A DNA stretch of 27,041 bases from a virus. How positions within the stretch are numbered: the first letter of the stretch is position 1; every line of letters begins with the position of its first letter. The translations under genes and the position numbers were made by a program. The notes under the pieces were generated by a model, which ran no database searches, was not told the origin of the DNA, and saw nothing but the letters and a program-made list of their open reading frames with translations. Shown here in pieces: positions 1 through 7,466 of the stretch. The stretch covers positions 1-27,041 of the IMG/VR virus record IMGVR_UViG_3300027365_000051; one strand, given 5' to 3'.

Positions 1-106
1 AATGTGACCCACCGGATGGTATGGAATTAACGGGATTGAGCGGGATCGGGCGGGCGGCGGTGGGAAGTCAGTGTTTATGCGGGATTGAACGTGAATTGAA
101 AAGATT
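1..106. other. Candidate transposase-binding repeats near the left prophage end
   Basis: No gene is supported here. The sequence CGGGATTGA occurs at 31-39 and again at 80-88, each followed by a related RCGKGA stretch, so two imperfect direct repeats sit 49 bp apart. A second direct repeat, GTTTGGCACC, lies at about 132-141 and 175-184. Mu-type prophages carry several transposase A binding sites in the first ~180 bp outside the repressor, which fits this position. The similarity to known Mu sites is not obvious and the right end is not in the window for comparison, so this is a weak inference. Confidence 0.22.
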
Positions 107-167
107 CGGCGGGCGGGCTTGTTTTCGGGGAGTTTGGCACCTCAGCAAGCCTGCCCGCCGTTTTGTT
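107..167. terminator. Bidirectional terminator-like hairpin downstream of the lipoprotein gene
   Basis: A 15-bp stem is formed by 107-121 (CGGCGGGCGGGCTTG) and 146-160 (CAAGCCTGCCCGCCG) with one G-T wobble and a 24-nt loop. TTTTGTT follows on the plus side, and the minus side reads into AATCTTTTC. It lies just past the stop of the leftward lipoprotein gene, so its most likely job is to end the repressor-lipoprotein transcript. Confidence 0.6.
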
Positions 168-198
168 CGCATGGTTTGGCACCAAATTCGAGGCGGTC

Positions 199-720
199 TT
201 ATTGGATAGGAACAGTCTCGACTTTGAGTTTTACTGCCATTTTTTCATGGATTTCCTGACCGTCAATTGTCATGGTCAAAAACACCCCGTGCTCGCCAAA
301 TGTCATTGCTTCATGTCCCCAGCCTATATATGAAGAAACGGGACGAGTTACTAAAATATTAGGCCAGATTTTTTTCTGGAAGGAGCTTTCTGCTAAAACA
401 AAATCCGGAGTCCTTTGATTGTTTCTTTCCGAATAAATAATACCCTCATACATGAATCCACCACGTGTTTCCCCATTATAAACATACAGGGTTTTATTCC
501 AGTCGACCTGGATATCTTTTTTTGATTTATTTTCTATTTTTAAAGTAAAAGATCGACACAACCCATGCTCAATGTCTGGAGAAATATTTACAGAATACGT
601 TTCCTTTTCTGTTTTCTGAATTTCCGGCTCAGATTTTGTTACATACCTAAAACTTGGCATACAGCCGGACACGAAAAAACTCATCAGTAAAACAGCAAGC
701 ACAGCAAATCTTGTTTTCAT
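199..720 (-). CDS. Prophage-encoded outer-membrane-type lipoprotein (lysogenic conversion candidate)
   Basis: This 173-aa protein begins with a typical lipoprotein signal: basic MKTR, a hydrophobic stretch at residues 5-17, and lipobox V-S-G-C with the lipidated cysteine at C20. Met follows the Cys rather than Asp, so outer-membrane targeting is expected. The mature part has no domain I recognise and looks like a small beta-rich protein. The start has a good ribosome site (AAGGAG, 6 nt before ATG). It lies 19 nt downstream of the repressor stop on the same strand, so it should be co-transcribed with the repressor and made in the lysogen. Its sequence is clearly AT-richer than the rest of the phage, which suggests separate acquisition. 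Superinfection exclusion or surface alteration is plausible but unproven. Confidence 0.85.
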   Translation of the reverse strand: MKTRFAVLAVLLMSFFVSGCMPSFRYVTKSEPEIQKTEKETYSVNISPDIEHGLCRSFTLKIENKSKKDIQVDWNKTLYVYNGETRGGFMYEGIIYSERNNQRTPDFVLAESSFQKKIWPNILVTRPVSSYIGWGHEAMTFGEHGVFLTMTIDGQEIHEKMAVKLKVETVPIQ

Positions 721-739
721 ACAATCTCCTTTTTAGTTG

Positions 740-1438
740 TTACATCCTGCCCCCACGCCAAACAACCCGCCCAACAACATTCAACACATCCACCGTCGTC
801 TCCAGTTCCCTATATGTCTTATTATCGCTGCTCACAATCACCTGGTCACCGAAGCCGCGCTGCAGCCGCTTAACCAGCACGTCGCCATTGTTGCGCAGCA
901 CATGGATCGCACCGTCAATGATCCCCTTTTGGCTTAAGTCGACCAGGAGCACGTCGCCATCGGCCACCGTCGGCTCCATGCTGTCGCCGCGGGCGGTCAC
1001 GACAGCCAACTTGTCGACGATCAACCCCATGCGCTTGACCCACTGGCGGCGAAACGCCATAGATTCATAAGGCTTTTCGTCATTCTCCAAAAAAGAGCCG
1101 TGGCCGGCGCTCACCTCGACATCATATCGAGGCACCAGAGCATACTCACCGGATAAAACAACACCTTCCGCTAAATTCCCCCAGGTAAGGTTTTCTTCTC
1201 CAGAGTGGCTGTGTCCTCGAGGATCTGCCAACATTGCCCCCTCACCTGTTGCAAGCCAGGCCATGCTTACCCTCCCTGCCTTGGCCATTTCTTCCAGTGT
1301 ATTTAATGGTGGGAATGCTTCCCCGCGTAAATAACGACGAATGGTCCCTTCAGATAATCCGCACCTGGAGGCAAACTCCCGGTTTGATTCCCCCTTGAGT
1401 GCGATTGCAAGGCGATCTTTAAATGCGTCAGAGTTCAT
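740..1438 (-). CDS. CI/LexA-type phage repressor (HTH plus S24 peptidase)
   Basis: This 232-aa protein should bind operator DNA and maintain lysogeny. The N-terminal HTH is at about residues 18-40 (REFASRCGLSEGTIRRYLRG). The C-terminal S24 autocleavage domain has the nucleophile S153 in GDSMEPT and the base K190 in VKRLQR. An Ala-Gly bond at 111-112 is the likely cleavage site. These parts are those of SOS-inducible repressors, so RecA-stimulated self-cleavage is expected, unlike the Mu c repressor, which lacks a peptidase domain. It is divergent from the early operon and its start abuts repeated AACTCTGACC operators. A leftward promoter can be read around 1488-1520 (minus strand TATAGA), overlapped by an operator, implying autoregulation. 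Confidence 0.93.
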   Translation of the reverse strand: MNSDAFKDRLAIALKGESNREFASRCGLSEGTIRRYLRGEAFPPLNTLEEMAKAGRVSMAWLATGEGAMLADPRGHSHSGEENLTWGNLAEGVVLSGEYALVPRYDVEVSAGHGSFLENDEKPYESMAFRRQWVKRMGLIVDKLAVVTARGDSMEPTVADGDVLLVDLSQKGIIDGAIHVLRNNGDVLVKRLQRGFGDQVIVSSDNKTYRELETTVDVLNVVGRVVWRGGRM

Positions 1439-1440
1439 AG

Positions 1441-1560
1441 GTTTAAGTCTGACCGAACTCTGACCAAAGTGTTTCGGCGGTCAGAGTTCTATAAGGGTTT
1501 AATGTTGCGTTGTTATTTGTGATTTTCGCGCAGAATTTTAAAAAATAAACTCTGACCGCG
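1441..1560. promoter_or_regulatory. Repressor operator cluster
   Basis: The motif ACTCTGACC(G), or a one-base variant, occurs four times: 1445-1454 (AAGTCTGACC), 1455-1465 (GAACTCTGACC), 1479-1489 inverted (GGTCAGAGTTC), and 1548-1560 (AACTCTGACCGCG). The second and third form an inverted pair around a short spacer, as expected for a dimeric HTH repressor. The cluster separates the repressor gene from the rightward early promoter. Which protein binds is inferred from position: either the S24 repressor or the Ner/Cro-like HTH protein at 2038. Confidence 0.72.
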
Positions 1561-1570
1561 TTTTTTTTGG

Positions 1571-1599
1571 TTGACGTGCGTTTTTTGTGCATGTATCTT
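1571..1599 (+). promoter_or_regulatory. Rightward early promoter
   Basis: TTGACG at 1571-1576, a 17-nt spacer and TATCTT at 1594-1599 make a reasonable sigma-70 promoter. It lies just downstream of the 1548-1560 operator and about 60 nt before the first early gene, so it is the natural target of repression and the likely start of the early operon. Confidence 0.6.
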
Positions 1600-1661
1600 T
1601 TACCCATGGTTGCCGAATTGCGGCGGCAAAATAGGCTGAGCGGATAAAAAAAGGAGACCCG

Positions 1662-1835
1662 ATGAAAGCCCTCGATTTAGCTGTTGAGATCTGCGAACTG
1701 GTCAGTGCCAAGGTTGAAGACACCAGCAGCCTGGTCGTCTCGGACGCATTGCTGTTGGCCATGCAAATCATGCTTGGCGTCGATGCTGCCGCAAGGGTTA
1801 TTTCCGACTGCGCCCCCAAGCGCGGGAGCTATTGA
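1662..1835 (+). CDS. Small early protein of unknown function (57 aa)
   Basis: ATG at 1662 follows a strong ribosome site (AAAAAAGGAGACCCG). The product (MKALDLAVEICELVSAK...) is predicted to be largely helical and has no domain I can name. It is the first gene after the early promoter, the position Mu uses for ner, but it shows no HTH. Its last 7 nt overlap the end of the convergent gene at 1829-2011, so the two transcripts are complementary at their 3' ends. Confidence 0.7.
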   Translation: MKALDLAVEICELVSAKVEDTSSLVVSDALLLAMQIMLGVDAAARVISDCAPKRGSY

Positions 1836-2011
1836 CCCAACTGGTCAAACTGGGCCTTGACCCCGCCTAAGCAGTCGGCAAACACAGCCTTGATATCGGT
1901 GTTTATTCCGGTGGATTTGCCGGCGGTCACTCCCTGGGTTTTGTGGGCAACAACGTCGGACGTCAACTGGGCTACAATCTTCATCAACTCGATTTTGGTT
2001 TCTTCTTTCAT
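1829..2011 (-). CDS. Small protein encoded against the early operon (60 aa)
   Basis: The minus-strand ORF starts at 2011 with GGGAGGAAGATTTTC before ATG, a strong ribosome site, and encodes a soluble helical protein (MKEETKIELMKIVAQL... ending DQLGQ). The ending region resembles short conserved proteins containing AVFxDCxxxVxxxFD that I associate with Geobacter-type genomes; the function is unknown. It is the only leftward gene inside the early region. It converges with the 57-aa gene and diverges from the HTH gene at 2038, so it is probably transcribed from a promoter inside the 2038 gene and may be expressed in the lysogen. Confidence 0.68.
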   Translation of the reverse strand: MKEETKIELMKIVAQLTSDVVAHKTQGVTAGKSTGINTDIKAVFADCLGGVKAQFDQLGQ

Positions 2012-2037
2012 GAAAATCTTCCTCCCATGGTGAACGT

Positions 2038-2358
2038 ATGAATGATCTGCAAAAACTTCTGGCCCTGCGCGGCATACGCGCCGTCGAAATTGCCCGGGCC
2101 ACAGGGCTCAACTATCACAGCGTGCAGAAATGCATCCAGGGGCTGCGGCCTGCGCCGCACGTCATGGACGCCATCGCCGCTCACCTGGGGGTGCCAAGGT
2201 CGGCGATCTTCGGACGGGGCGCCAAGCGCGGGCTGACCGGGTTGATCGAAATCGAGATCGAGCAGCACACCATCCAGGAGCGCGAGCGGCTGCGGCAGCG
2301 GTTTTTGTTGGATAACGCCGATAGCATACCCAACAAACGGCGGGCCAGCAATGACTAA
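2038..2358 (+). CDS. Cro/Ner-like HTH DNA-binding protein
   Basis: This 106-aa protein has an HTH at about residues 12-48 (LRGIRAVEIARATGLNYHSVQKCIQG) followed by a helix that matches lambda-repressor-like folds (VMDAIAAHLGVP). The tail is charged. In Mu-like phages an early HTH protein (Ner) downregulates early and repressor transcription, and this gene is placed to do that. The ribosome site is weak (GGTGAACGT), so translation may depend on upstream readthrough. It overlaps the next gene by 8 nt. Confidence 0.8.
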   Translation: MNDLQKLLALRGIRAVEIARATGLNYHSVQKCIQGLRPAPHVMDAIAAHLGVPRSAIFGRGAKRGLTGLIEIEIEQHTIQERERLRQRFLLDNADSIPNKRRASND

Positions 2359-2827
2359 AAGGCCGTCAAGATTCGGCAGCGAAGACCCCAGGCAAATGAG
2401 CCTGCTCGATCTGCTGCAGCGCTCCAGCGAGCTGCGGGAAACGCCCTCCAGCGAAGGTTCTCACAACGTGCAGCCGCGCCTCTCCCACTCGATGTCCAAC
2501 GCCATCCGCGCCTGCAGCCTGGGTCGGTTCGAGATCGCCGGGCGCATGTCGCACCTGGTGGGGCAGGAAATAACCAAGGCGATGCTCGACAGTTGGACCG
2601 CCGAGAGTAAAGAGCAGCACCGCCCCCCGGCCGAGTTCCTGCCCGCCTTCTGCGTGGTGACCGGCAGCCGCGAACCACTGCAGATTCTCACCGACGCCGC
2701 CGGGCTGTTCTGTTTGCCCGGCCCCGATGCCCTGCGGGCCGAGGTGCAAAAGCTTCGCGAGGATGAGCAGCGCATCACCCGCGAGCGGCGCAAACGGGAA
2801 CTATTTCTGAAAGAGATGGAGAACTGA
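2351..2827 (+). CDS. Conserved early phage protein before transposase A (158 aa)
   Basis: The middle third (about residues 48-118) reads like a family seen just before transposase A in Mu-like elements of delta-proteobacteria: a helical segment with KAMLDSWTAESKEQHRPPAEFLPAFC followed by TGSREPLQILTDAAG. This arrangement recalls small regulators in which a predicted DNA-binding helix pair precedes a helical core, but I cannot assign a named family. The C-terminus (about 125-158) is a strongly charged probable coiled coil. It overlaps the upstream HTH gene by 8 nt and ends 41 nt before the transposase, so it is part of the early operon. Confidence 0.78.
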   Translation: MTKRPSRFGSEDPRQMSLLDLLQRSSELRETPSSEGSHNVQPRLSHSMSNAIRACSLGRFEIAGRMSHLVGQEITKAMLDSWTAESKEQHRPPAEFLPAFCVVTGSREPLQILTDAAGLFCLPGPDALRAEVQKLREDEQRITRERRKRELFLKEMEN

Positions 2828-2868
2828 ACTGCAATCAGGCGAGCCACCACCACCGAGGATGAATTGAT

Positions 2869-5043
2869 ATGGCACAGGACGGCACAAAAACGAGCGAGTG
2901 GTTTACCGCCCGAGAGCTGGCCTTGATGGGGCTGCCCGGGCTGCCAACGACCGAAAGTGGCATTATCCGACTTGCCAAGCGTGAAGGCTGGACCTCCCGC
3001 AAACGCTCTGGGAAAGGTGGTGGTGCCGAATACGCCCTCACCAGCCTTCCGGACGCCACCCGCAAAGCCCTGGCCGCCTCCGTCCCGGCAGCTCCCTATT
3101 GCCAATTGCCCGACCCCGAGGCCGCCGATCAGGCCCGCAAGCTGGCCTTGGAACTCAAAACCGCCCGGGCGCAGCAACGCTTGAGCGCCGAAGAGGCCCT
3201 GGCCGCCGCCCAAGCCCTGCCCGAGCGCGAGCAGCAGCGCAACCTCGACCGCAGCGCCATCCTGGCCGACTGGCAGGCTTACCGGCGGCTTTCCGGTGAG
3301 TCGGTCAACACCTCGTTGGTCTCCTATTGTGCCCTCTACAACGCCGGAGCCCGGCAGGGGATGGAGGCTATCCGGGTGCGCATCCCCGAGGTGTACGACT
3401 CCACCCTCTTTAAATGGCGGCGCAAACTCAAAGAGCAAGGGCATCTGGGCGCCAACTACGGCAACGCCAAGGGGCTCAATAAAATCGACACCCAGCCCGA
3501 GATCAAGCTGTTTGTCGAGGCGATGCTGACCGAATTTCCCCACTGCAAGCCGGCCCAGGTGATCCAGGGTTTGCGGGCCAGCTTCCGCAACCGCGCCGAC
3601 CTCAGCCTGCCCAGCCAGGGGCGCCTGGGGGTGTGGATGGAGGGGTGGAAGACCCAAAACGCCCAGCTTTACAGCGCCGTGAGCAACCCCGACGCCTGGA
3701 AAAACGGCTTCATGACCGCCTTCGGCAGCGCCTCCGCCGCCGTGGTGGTGCTCAATCAGCTCTGGGAGTTCGACGGCACCCCGGCCGACCTGCTATTCAC
3801 CGACGGGCGGCATTCGATCTGCGGCGTGATCGACGTCTACAGCCGCCGGCCCAAGATGCTGGTCACCCCCAGCGCCAAGGCCACCGCCGTGGCCGCCCTG
3901 CTGCGCCGAGCCCTGCTCGACTGGGGCCTGCCCGCCGAGCCCTGGCATCTGACCGCCAAAACCGACAACGGCAGCGACTACACCGCCCACCACATGCGGC
4001 GGGTGTTCGAAGCCCTGGAGATCGAGCAGAAGCTCTGCCCTCCCTTCTCCCCCTGGCACAAGCCGCATATCGAGCGGTTTTTCCGCACCTTTTCCCACGA
4101 CCTGGTGGAACTGCTGCCCGGCTTCGTCGGCCACAACGTCGCCGAGCGCAAGAGCATCGAAGCCCGCAAGGCGTTTTCCGAGCGGCTGTTCAAAAAGGAT
4201 GAGGTGATCGCCGTCAACATGACCGCAGGCGACTTCCAGGCCTTCTGTGACGAGTGGATAAACAACATCTATATGCACCGCCAGCATGAGGGGCTCGACG
4301 GCAAGACCCCTTATCAGATGGTCAGCGAGTGGCGCGAGCCCCAGCGGCGCATCCGCAACGAGCAGGCTCTCGACCTGCTGCTGGCCGAAGCACCGGGCAA
4401 CAACGGCAAGCGCACCGTATCGAAGAAGGGGATCAAGCTCGACCACGGCCACTTCATCGCCGCCGAGCTCTGGGAGCAGGTCGGCAAAGACGTGCGGGTG
4501 CTCTACGACCCCGTCGATCTGGGCCGCATCCAGGTCTATGGCGGCCTCGAGTTCAATGAATTCATCTGCGTTGCCGAGTGCCCCGAGCGCACCGGCATGG
4601 ACCGCGCCGAAGTCGCCGCCCAGGCCAAAGCCCTGCAGACCAAGACCATGCAGGCGGCCAAAGCCGCCCTCAAAGCCAACGCCAAAAAACTCAATATTGC
4701 CGAGGTGGTCAACGAGATCCGCGCGGCGGCCGCCCTCGATGCCGGCAAGCTCATCGCCCTGCCCCGCCCCTCCACCGAGTACACCAGCGCGGGCCTTCGG
4801 GCCAGCGCCGAGGCCGCCAGCGCCCTCGCCTTCGAGGATGCCAAATCAAAGGTCGCCGCCGACATTTCCACCCCCGAGGCGCAGTACGCCCGCTGGAAGC
4901 GCCTGGAGGCCCGCGAGGCCGCCGGCGAGACGCTCTACGCCGAAGACGCCATGTTTTTCAAGGGATTTTCGATGAGTGCCGACTGGCGGGCGATGCAGAA
5001 GATGGAAGAGGATTTCGGGGCCTTCTACCTGGCCCAAAAATAG
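2869..5043 (+). CDS. A: Mu-type transposase A (DDE recombinase)
   Basis: This 724-aa protein cuts and joins the phage ends to target DNA in integration and replicative transposition. Residues 1-70 are the Mu winged-helix DNA-binding domain (EWFTARELALMGLPGLP). The RNase-H-like catalytic core has D302 (EFDGTPAD), D366 (KTDNGSDY) and E402 (KPHIERFF). The last two are separated by 35 residues, the standard DDE spacing. A beta-barrel-like region and a charged Ala-rich C-terminal region for contact with B follow. It is somewhat longer than MuA (663 aa) and appears intact. The start at 2869 has GAGG about ten bases upstream. Gene B follows after a small hairpin. Confidence 0.97.
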   Translation: MAQDGTKTSEWFTARELALMGLPGLPTTESGIIRLAKREGWTSRKRSGKGGGAEYALTSLPDATRKALAASVPAAPYCQLPDPEAADQARKLALELKTARAQQRLSAEEALAAAQALPEREQQRNLDRSAILADWQAYRRLSGESVNTSLVSYCALYNAGARQGMEAIRVRIPEVYDSTLFKWRRKLKEQGHLGANYGNAKGLNKIDTQPEIKLFVEAMLTEFPHCKPAQVIQGLRASFRNRADLSLPSQGRLGVWMEGWKTQNAQLYSAVSNPDAWKNGFMTAFGSASAAVVVLNQLWEFDGTPADLLFTDGRHSICGVIDVYSRRPKMLVTPSAKATAVAALLRRALLDWGLPAEPWHLTAKTDNGSDYTAHHMRRVFEALEIEQKLCPPFSPWHKPHIERFFRTFSHDLVELLPGFVGHNVAERKSIEARKAFSERLFKKDEVIAVNMTAGDFQAFCDEWINNIYMHRQHEGLDGKTPYQMVSEWREPQRRIRNEQALDLLLAEAPGNNGKRTVSKKGIKLDHGHFIAAELWEQVGKDVRVLYDPVDLGRIQVYGGLEFNEFICVAECPERTGMDRAEVAAQAKALQTKTMQAAKAALKANAKKLNIAEVVNEIRAAAALDAGKLIALPRPSTEYTSAGLRASAEAASALAFEDAKSKVAADISTPEAQYARWKRLEAREAAGETLYAEDAMFFKGFSMSADWRAMQKMEEDFGAFYLAQK

Positions 5044-5046
5044 AAA

Positions 5047-5068
5047 AAGCCGCGTTGCAGCGCGGCTT
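5047..5068 (+). terminator. Intergenic hairpin between A and B
   Basis: AAGCCGCG (5047-5054) pairs perfectly with CGCGGCTT (5061-5068) across a 6-nt loop, immediately after the A stop codon. There is no T run, so it is more likely an mRNA processing or stabilising element, or a weak attenuator setting the A:B ratio, than a full terminator. Confidence 0.45.
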
Positions 5069-5109
5069 CCCCGCCCGATGACCCGGGCCTTATACAGGAG
5101 GAGTTCAAT

Positions 5110-5847
5110 ATGTCACAAATCGACACCGGAAGCAAGACCGTCGCGCCGCTGACCAACGTCAGCCTGTTCATGCGCCTGATCGAACGGGCCATGAACCGCG
5201 ACCCTAGGTTGCCCGGCATGGTGTGCTTTCACGGCCCCAGCGGCTGGGGCAAGAGCACCAGCGCCACCTACGCCTACCAGAAGCTCGGCGCCTACTACAT
5301 CGAATGCCGCAGCACCATGACCAAAAAGGCATTTCTGGCCGACCTGCTCAAAGAGATGGGCATCCATCCTGAGCGCACCATCGGCGCCATGTACGCCCAG
5401 GTGGTGGACGAGCTGCAAGGCAGCGGCCGCCCGCTGATCATCGACGAAATGGACTATCTGGTGCAGAAATCCGCCGTCGATATCGTGCGCGACCTCCACG
5501 ACGAAACCGGCGCCGCTATTGCCCTGATCGGCGAGGAACAACTCCCCGGCAAGCTCAAGCGCTGGGAGCGCTTCCACGGCCGCATCCTCGATTGGCAGGG
5601 CGCCCAGCCCATCAGTGCCGCCGACGTCGCCCACCTCTCGCGCCTCTACTGCCCCGGCGTCAGCGTGGGCGACGACCTGCTGCTGCGCCTGCATGGACTC
5701 AGCAAGGGCAGCGCCCGCCGCGTCTGCGTCAACCTGGCGCAGATCTTTGAAGTGGCCCGGGGCAAGGGTCTGGAGCAGATCGGACTGGGAGAATGGGGCA
5801 GCCGCCCCCTCTACACCGGCGAAGCCCCGGCGGGGAGGAAGCTGTGA
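5110..5847 (+). CDS. B: Mu B-like AAA+ target-DNA-binding ATPase
   Basis: This 245-aa protein should bind target DNA with ATP, activate transposase A and provide target immunity. Walker A is G42-P-S-G-W-G-K48-S49. Walker B is L109-I-I-D112-E113. The arginine-rich C-terminal part (RLHGLSKGSARRVCVNLAQIF) fits the helical DNA-binding end of MuB. It is shorter than Mu B (312 aa) and lacks an obvious N-terminal HTH. The ribosome site AGGAGGAGTTCAAT is strong. Its stop overlaps the GTG start of the next gene. Confidence 0.93.
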   Translation: MSQIDTGSKTVAPLTNVSLFMRLIERAMNRDPRLPGMVCFHGPSGWGKSTSATYAYQKLGAYYIECRSTMTKKAFLADLLKEMGIHPERTIGAMYAQVVDELQGSGRPLIIDEMDYLVQKSAVDIVRDLHDETGAAIALIGEEQLPGKLKRWERFHGRILDWQGAQPISAADVAHLSRLYCPGVSVGDDLLLRLHGLSKGSARRVCVNLAQIFEVARGKGLEQIGLGEWGSRPLYTGEAPAGRKL

Positions 5848-6407
5848 GCCGCAAACCCGTCGACCAATGCAACCCCCTGCAGACCCGCGAAGCCATCTGG
5901 CAGGCCATCCGCGCTCTCAAGACTTTCAGCCCCAAAGAGGTGCGGATGGAGACCCGCTGCAGCTCCGGCCAGGTCGAGGACTACCTCAAGGCCCTGCTCG
6001 CCGCCGGCCTGATCGAGCGCATCGAGGGCGAGCGCGGCCGCTATATTCTGGTCAAAGACCCCGGCGCCGTCGCACCCCGGCTGCGCCGCGACGGCTCAGA
6101 AGTCACCATGGGCCGCGGCCGCGAGCAGATGTGGCGGGCCATGCGGGTGCTGGGCCAATTCACCCTGCGCGACCTGGTGGTGCACGCCACCACCGAAGAG
6201 CACAGCGTCGCCGAAAACGAGGCCGCCAGCTACTGCCAGTTTCTGGCTCAGGCCGGCTACCTGGTGCGCAAGGGTGGCAACTACCTCTTTTTGCGTAGCC
6301 GCTACAGCGGCCCTCGCCCGCCGATGATCCAACGGGTCAAACAGGTCTTCGACCCCAACCTCGGCAAGGTGGTCTGGAGCCAAGGAGGCGACCATGACGC
6401 AGACTGA
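5844..6407 (+). CDS. Winged-helix early protein (187 aa)
   Basis: I choose GTG at 5844, preceded by GGGGAGGAAGCT and overlapping the stop of B (GTGA). An upstream in-frame start would overlap B by 50 nt. Two winged-helix-like halves are visible: residues about 15-60 (TREAIWQAIRALKTFSPKEVRMETRCSSGQVEDYL) and about 85-145 (GREQMWRAMRVLGQFTLRDLV...), each a helix-turn-helix followed by a wing containing RG or KGGNY. It is therefore probably DNA-binding, possibly pseudo-dimeric. Such proteins follow B in many Mu-like early operons; the exact role is unknown. Confidence 0.82.
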   Translation: MSRKPVDQCNPLQTREAIWQAIRALKTFSPKEVRMETRCSSGQVEDYLKALLAAGLIERIEGERGRYILVKDPGAVAPRLRRDGSEVTMGRGREQMWRAMRVLGQFTLRDLVVHATTEEHSVAENEAASYCQFLAQAGYLVRKGGNYLFLRSRYSGPRPPMIQRVKQVFDPNLGKVVWSQGGDHDAD

Positions 6408-6714
6408 CCAGATGAAACTGTTCGTGGCCATGATCGAGACCCACGGCGCCACCAAGGTCGCCAAGGCCATTGGCTACAGCCCCAGCGCCATCAGCCAGGC
6501 CAAAAACGGCAAATACCAGGGCGACCTGACCAACATGCTTACCCGCATCGAGGAGGTCTACGGCAACACCCGGTTTTTCTGCCCGGTGTTCGGCTGCGAA
6601 ATCAGCCTCGGGCGCTGCGCCGACGAGCGCCGCAAGTTGCCCCGTTTCACCAACCCCGTCGCCCGGCTGCTCACCGCAACCTGCCCGATCTGCGAGCGAG
6701 GAGGAAAAAAATGA
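6394..6714 (+). CDS. HTH plus Cys-cluster early protein (106 aa)
   Basis: The N-terminus is an HTH (residues about 18-45, GATKVAKAIGYSPSAISQAKNG), and the C-terminal half carries C63, C68, C75, C97 and C100, compatible with a zinc site. It starts after AAGGAGGCGACC and overlaps the previous gene by 14 nt and the next by 4 nt (ATGA), so it is translationally coupled. Small HTH-Cys proteins of this kind occur in early operons of Mu-like phages. A regulatory role is inferred from the HTH. Confidence 0.8.
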   Translation: MTQTDQMKLFVAMIETHGATKVAKAIGYSPSAISQAKNGKYQGDLTNMLTRIEEVYGNTRFFCPVFGCEISLGRCADERRKLPRFTNPVARLLTATCPICERGGKK

Positions 6715-7157
6715 GCATCCAATGCCCCAAATGCCGCGCCTCCCGCGCCAACCTGGAGCCCCTGGTGGAAACCCTGGAGGCCGGGGTCCAGCTGCAGACC
6801 GTGCGCTGCACCTTGTGCGGGCACCGGGTCAGTCGGCGCCTGCTGGCACCGGCGCTGCCTCGTCGCCCGCAGCCGGCCGCCGCAACCGCCAAAACCATCC
6901 CGCAGCCGCGCAAAAGTCGCCTCTACGAGTCCAACTGGACCGACTGCGCCGTCGCCGGCTGCCGCGGCCAATACGTCCCCGGCCGCTCCCGCAACGGCTG
7001 GCCGCTGTGCAAACTGCATCGCCGTTGGATGCAGGGCTGGGTCAGAACCCGCCAGCTCAGCCCCCCACCCCTGGTCGAGATCCAGCCGGGCTGGTGGGAT
7101 GTCAACCCCGCCCGCACCCGGGCCGAGCAAGCCACCCAAGGAGGCGCCCCATGTTGA
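6711..7157 (+). CDS. Double zinc-ribbon early protein (148 aa)
   Basis: The first ribbon uses C5-x2-C8 and C33-x2-C36. After a Pro/Arg-rich linker a second cluster has C79, C84, C100 and H103. Such paired ribbons usually bind nucleic acid or act as small structural adaptors. I recognise no named family. It overlaps the preceding gene by 4 nt (ATGA) and the following membrane-protein gene by 7 nt. Confidence 0.78.
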   Translation: MSIQCPKCRASRANLEPLVETLEAGVQLQTVRCTLCGHRVSRRLLAPALPRRPQPAAATAKTIPQPRKSRLYESNWTDCAVAGCRGQYVPGRSRNGWPLCKLHRRWMQGWVRTRQLSPPPLVEIQPGWWDVNPARTRAEQATQGGAPC

Positions 7158-7315
7158 AGACCATCCTCACCCACGCTCTAGCCTTCTGGCTCGGCGGATG
7201 CGCCGGCATCGGCCTGATCACCCTGATGCAGGTGCGCCGCAAACCCGCCGAACTCAAGCCCGACGCCCCCGGCCCGGTCGTCGCCACCCTGCAACGCAAG
7301 GAGGTCCAGCCATGA
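7151..7315 (+). CDS. Single-pass membrane protein (54 aa)
   Basis: ATG at 7151 follows AAGGAGGCGCCCC. The product has one transmembrane helix at about residues 6-26 (THALAFWLGGCAGIGLITLMQV), then a short basic and proline-containing cytoplasmic tail. Its stop overlaps the next start (ATGA). Small inner-membrane proteins in early operons are sometimes exclusion or host-takeover factors; nothing here identifies which. Confidence 0.66.
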   Translation: MLKTILTHALAFWLGGCAGIGLITLMQVRRKPAELKPDAPGPVVATLQRKEVQP

Positions 7316-7434
7316 AAGCCCTGAAAGCCTGGTTCGCCCACCGCAGAGAGCGCCGCATCCGCGCCGAACGCGCCGCCCAGAACGCCACCCTGATGGTCCT
7401 CGGCGGGATGCTTACCATCCCCCGCAAACGCTGA
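7312..7434 (+). CDS. Small basic protein (40 aa)
   Basis: ATG at 7312 follows AAGGAGGTCCAGCC and overlaps the preceding stop. The peptide is strongly basic (AHRRERRIRAERAAQ) with a short hydrophobic patch (ATLMVLGGMLTI) near the end, so it could be a membrane-peripheral or nucleic-acid-binding peptide. Support is the ribosome site and the coupled spacing; function unknown. Confidence 0.55.
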   Translation: MKALKAWFAHRRERRIRAERAAQNATLMVLGGMLTIPRKR

Positions 7435-7466
7435 ATTCAAACACTATTCATCAGGAGTTAAAGACC

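Noticed and set aside
21-209. Plus-strand frame of 62 codons at the left edge
   Set aside because: It covers repeats and the terminator hairpin, has no ribosome site, and its peptide is not protein-like.
1538-1819. Minus-strand frame of 93 codons over the early promoter
   Set aside because: It overlaps the promoter and the 57-aa gene with the strong ribosome site, and its Ser/Thr/Ala peptide looks like a shadow.
2461-3657. Long minus-strand open frame of 398 codons opposite transposase A
   Set aside because: It runs antisense to A and its upstream neighbour, consists mainly of Gly/Ala/Leu-rich low-complexity sequence expected from GC-rich codon shadows, and lacks a family match.
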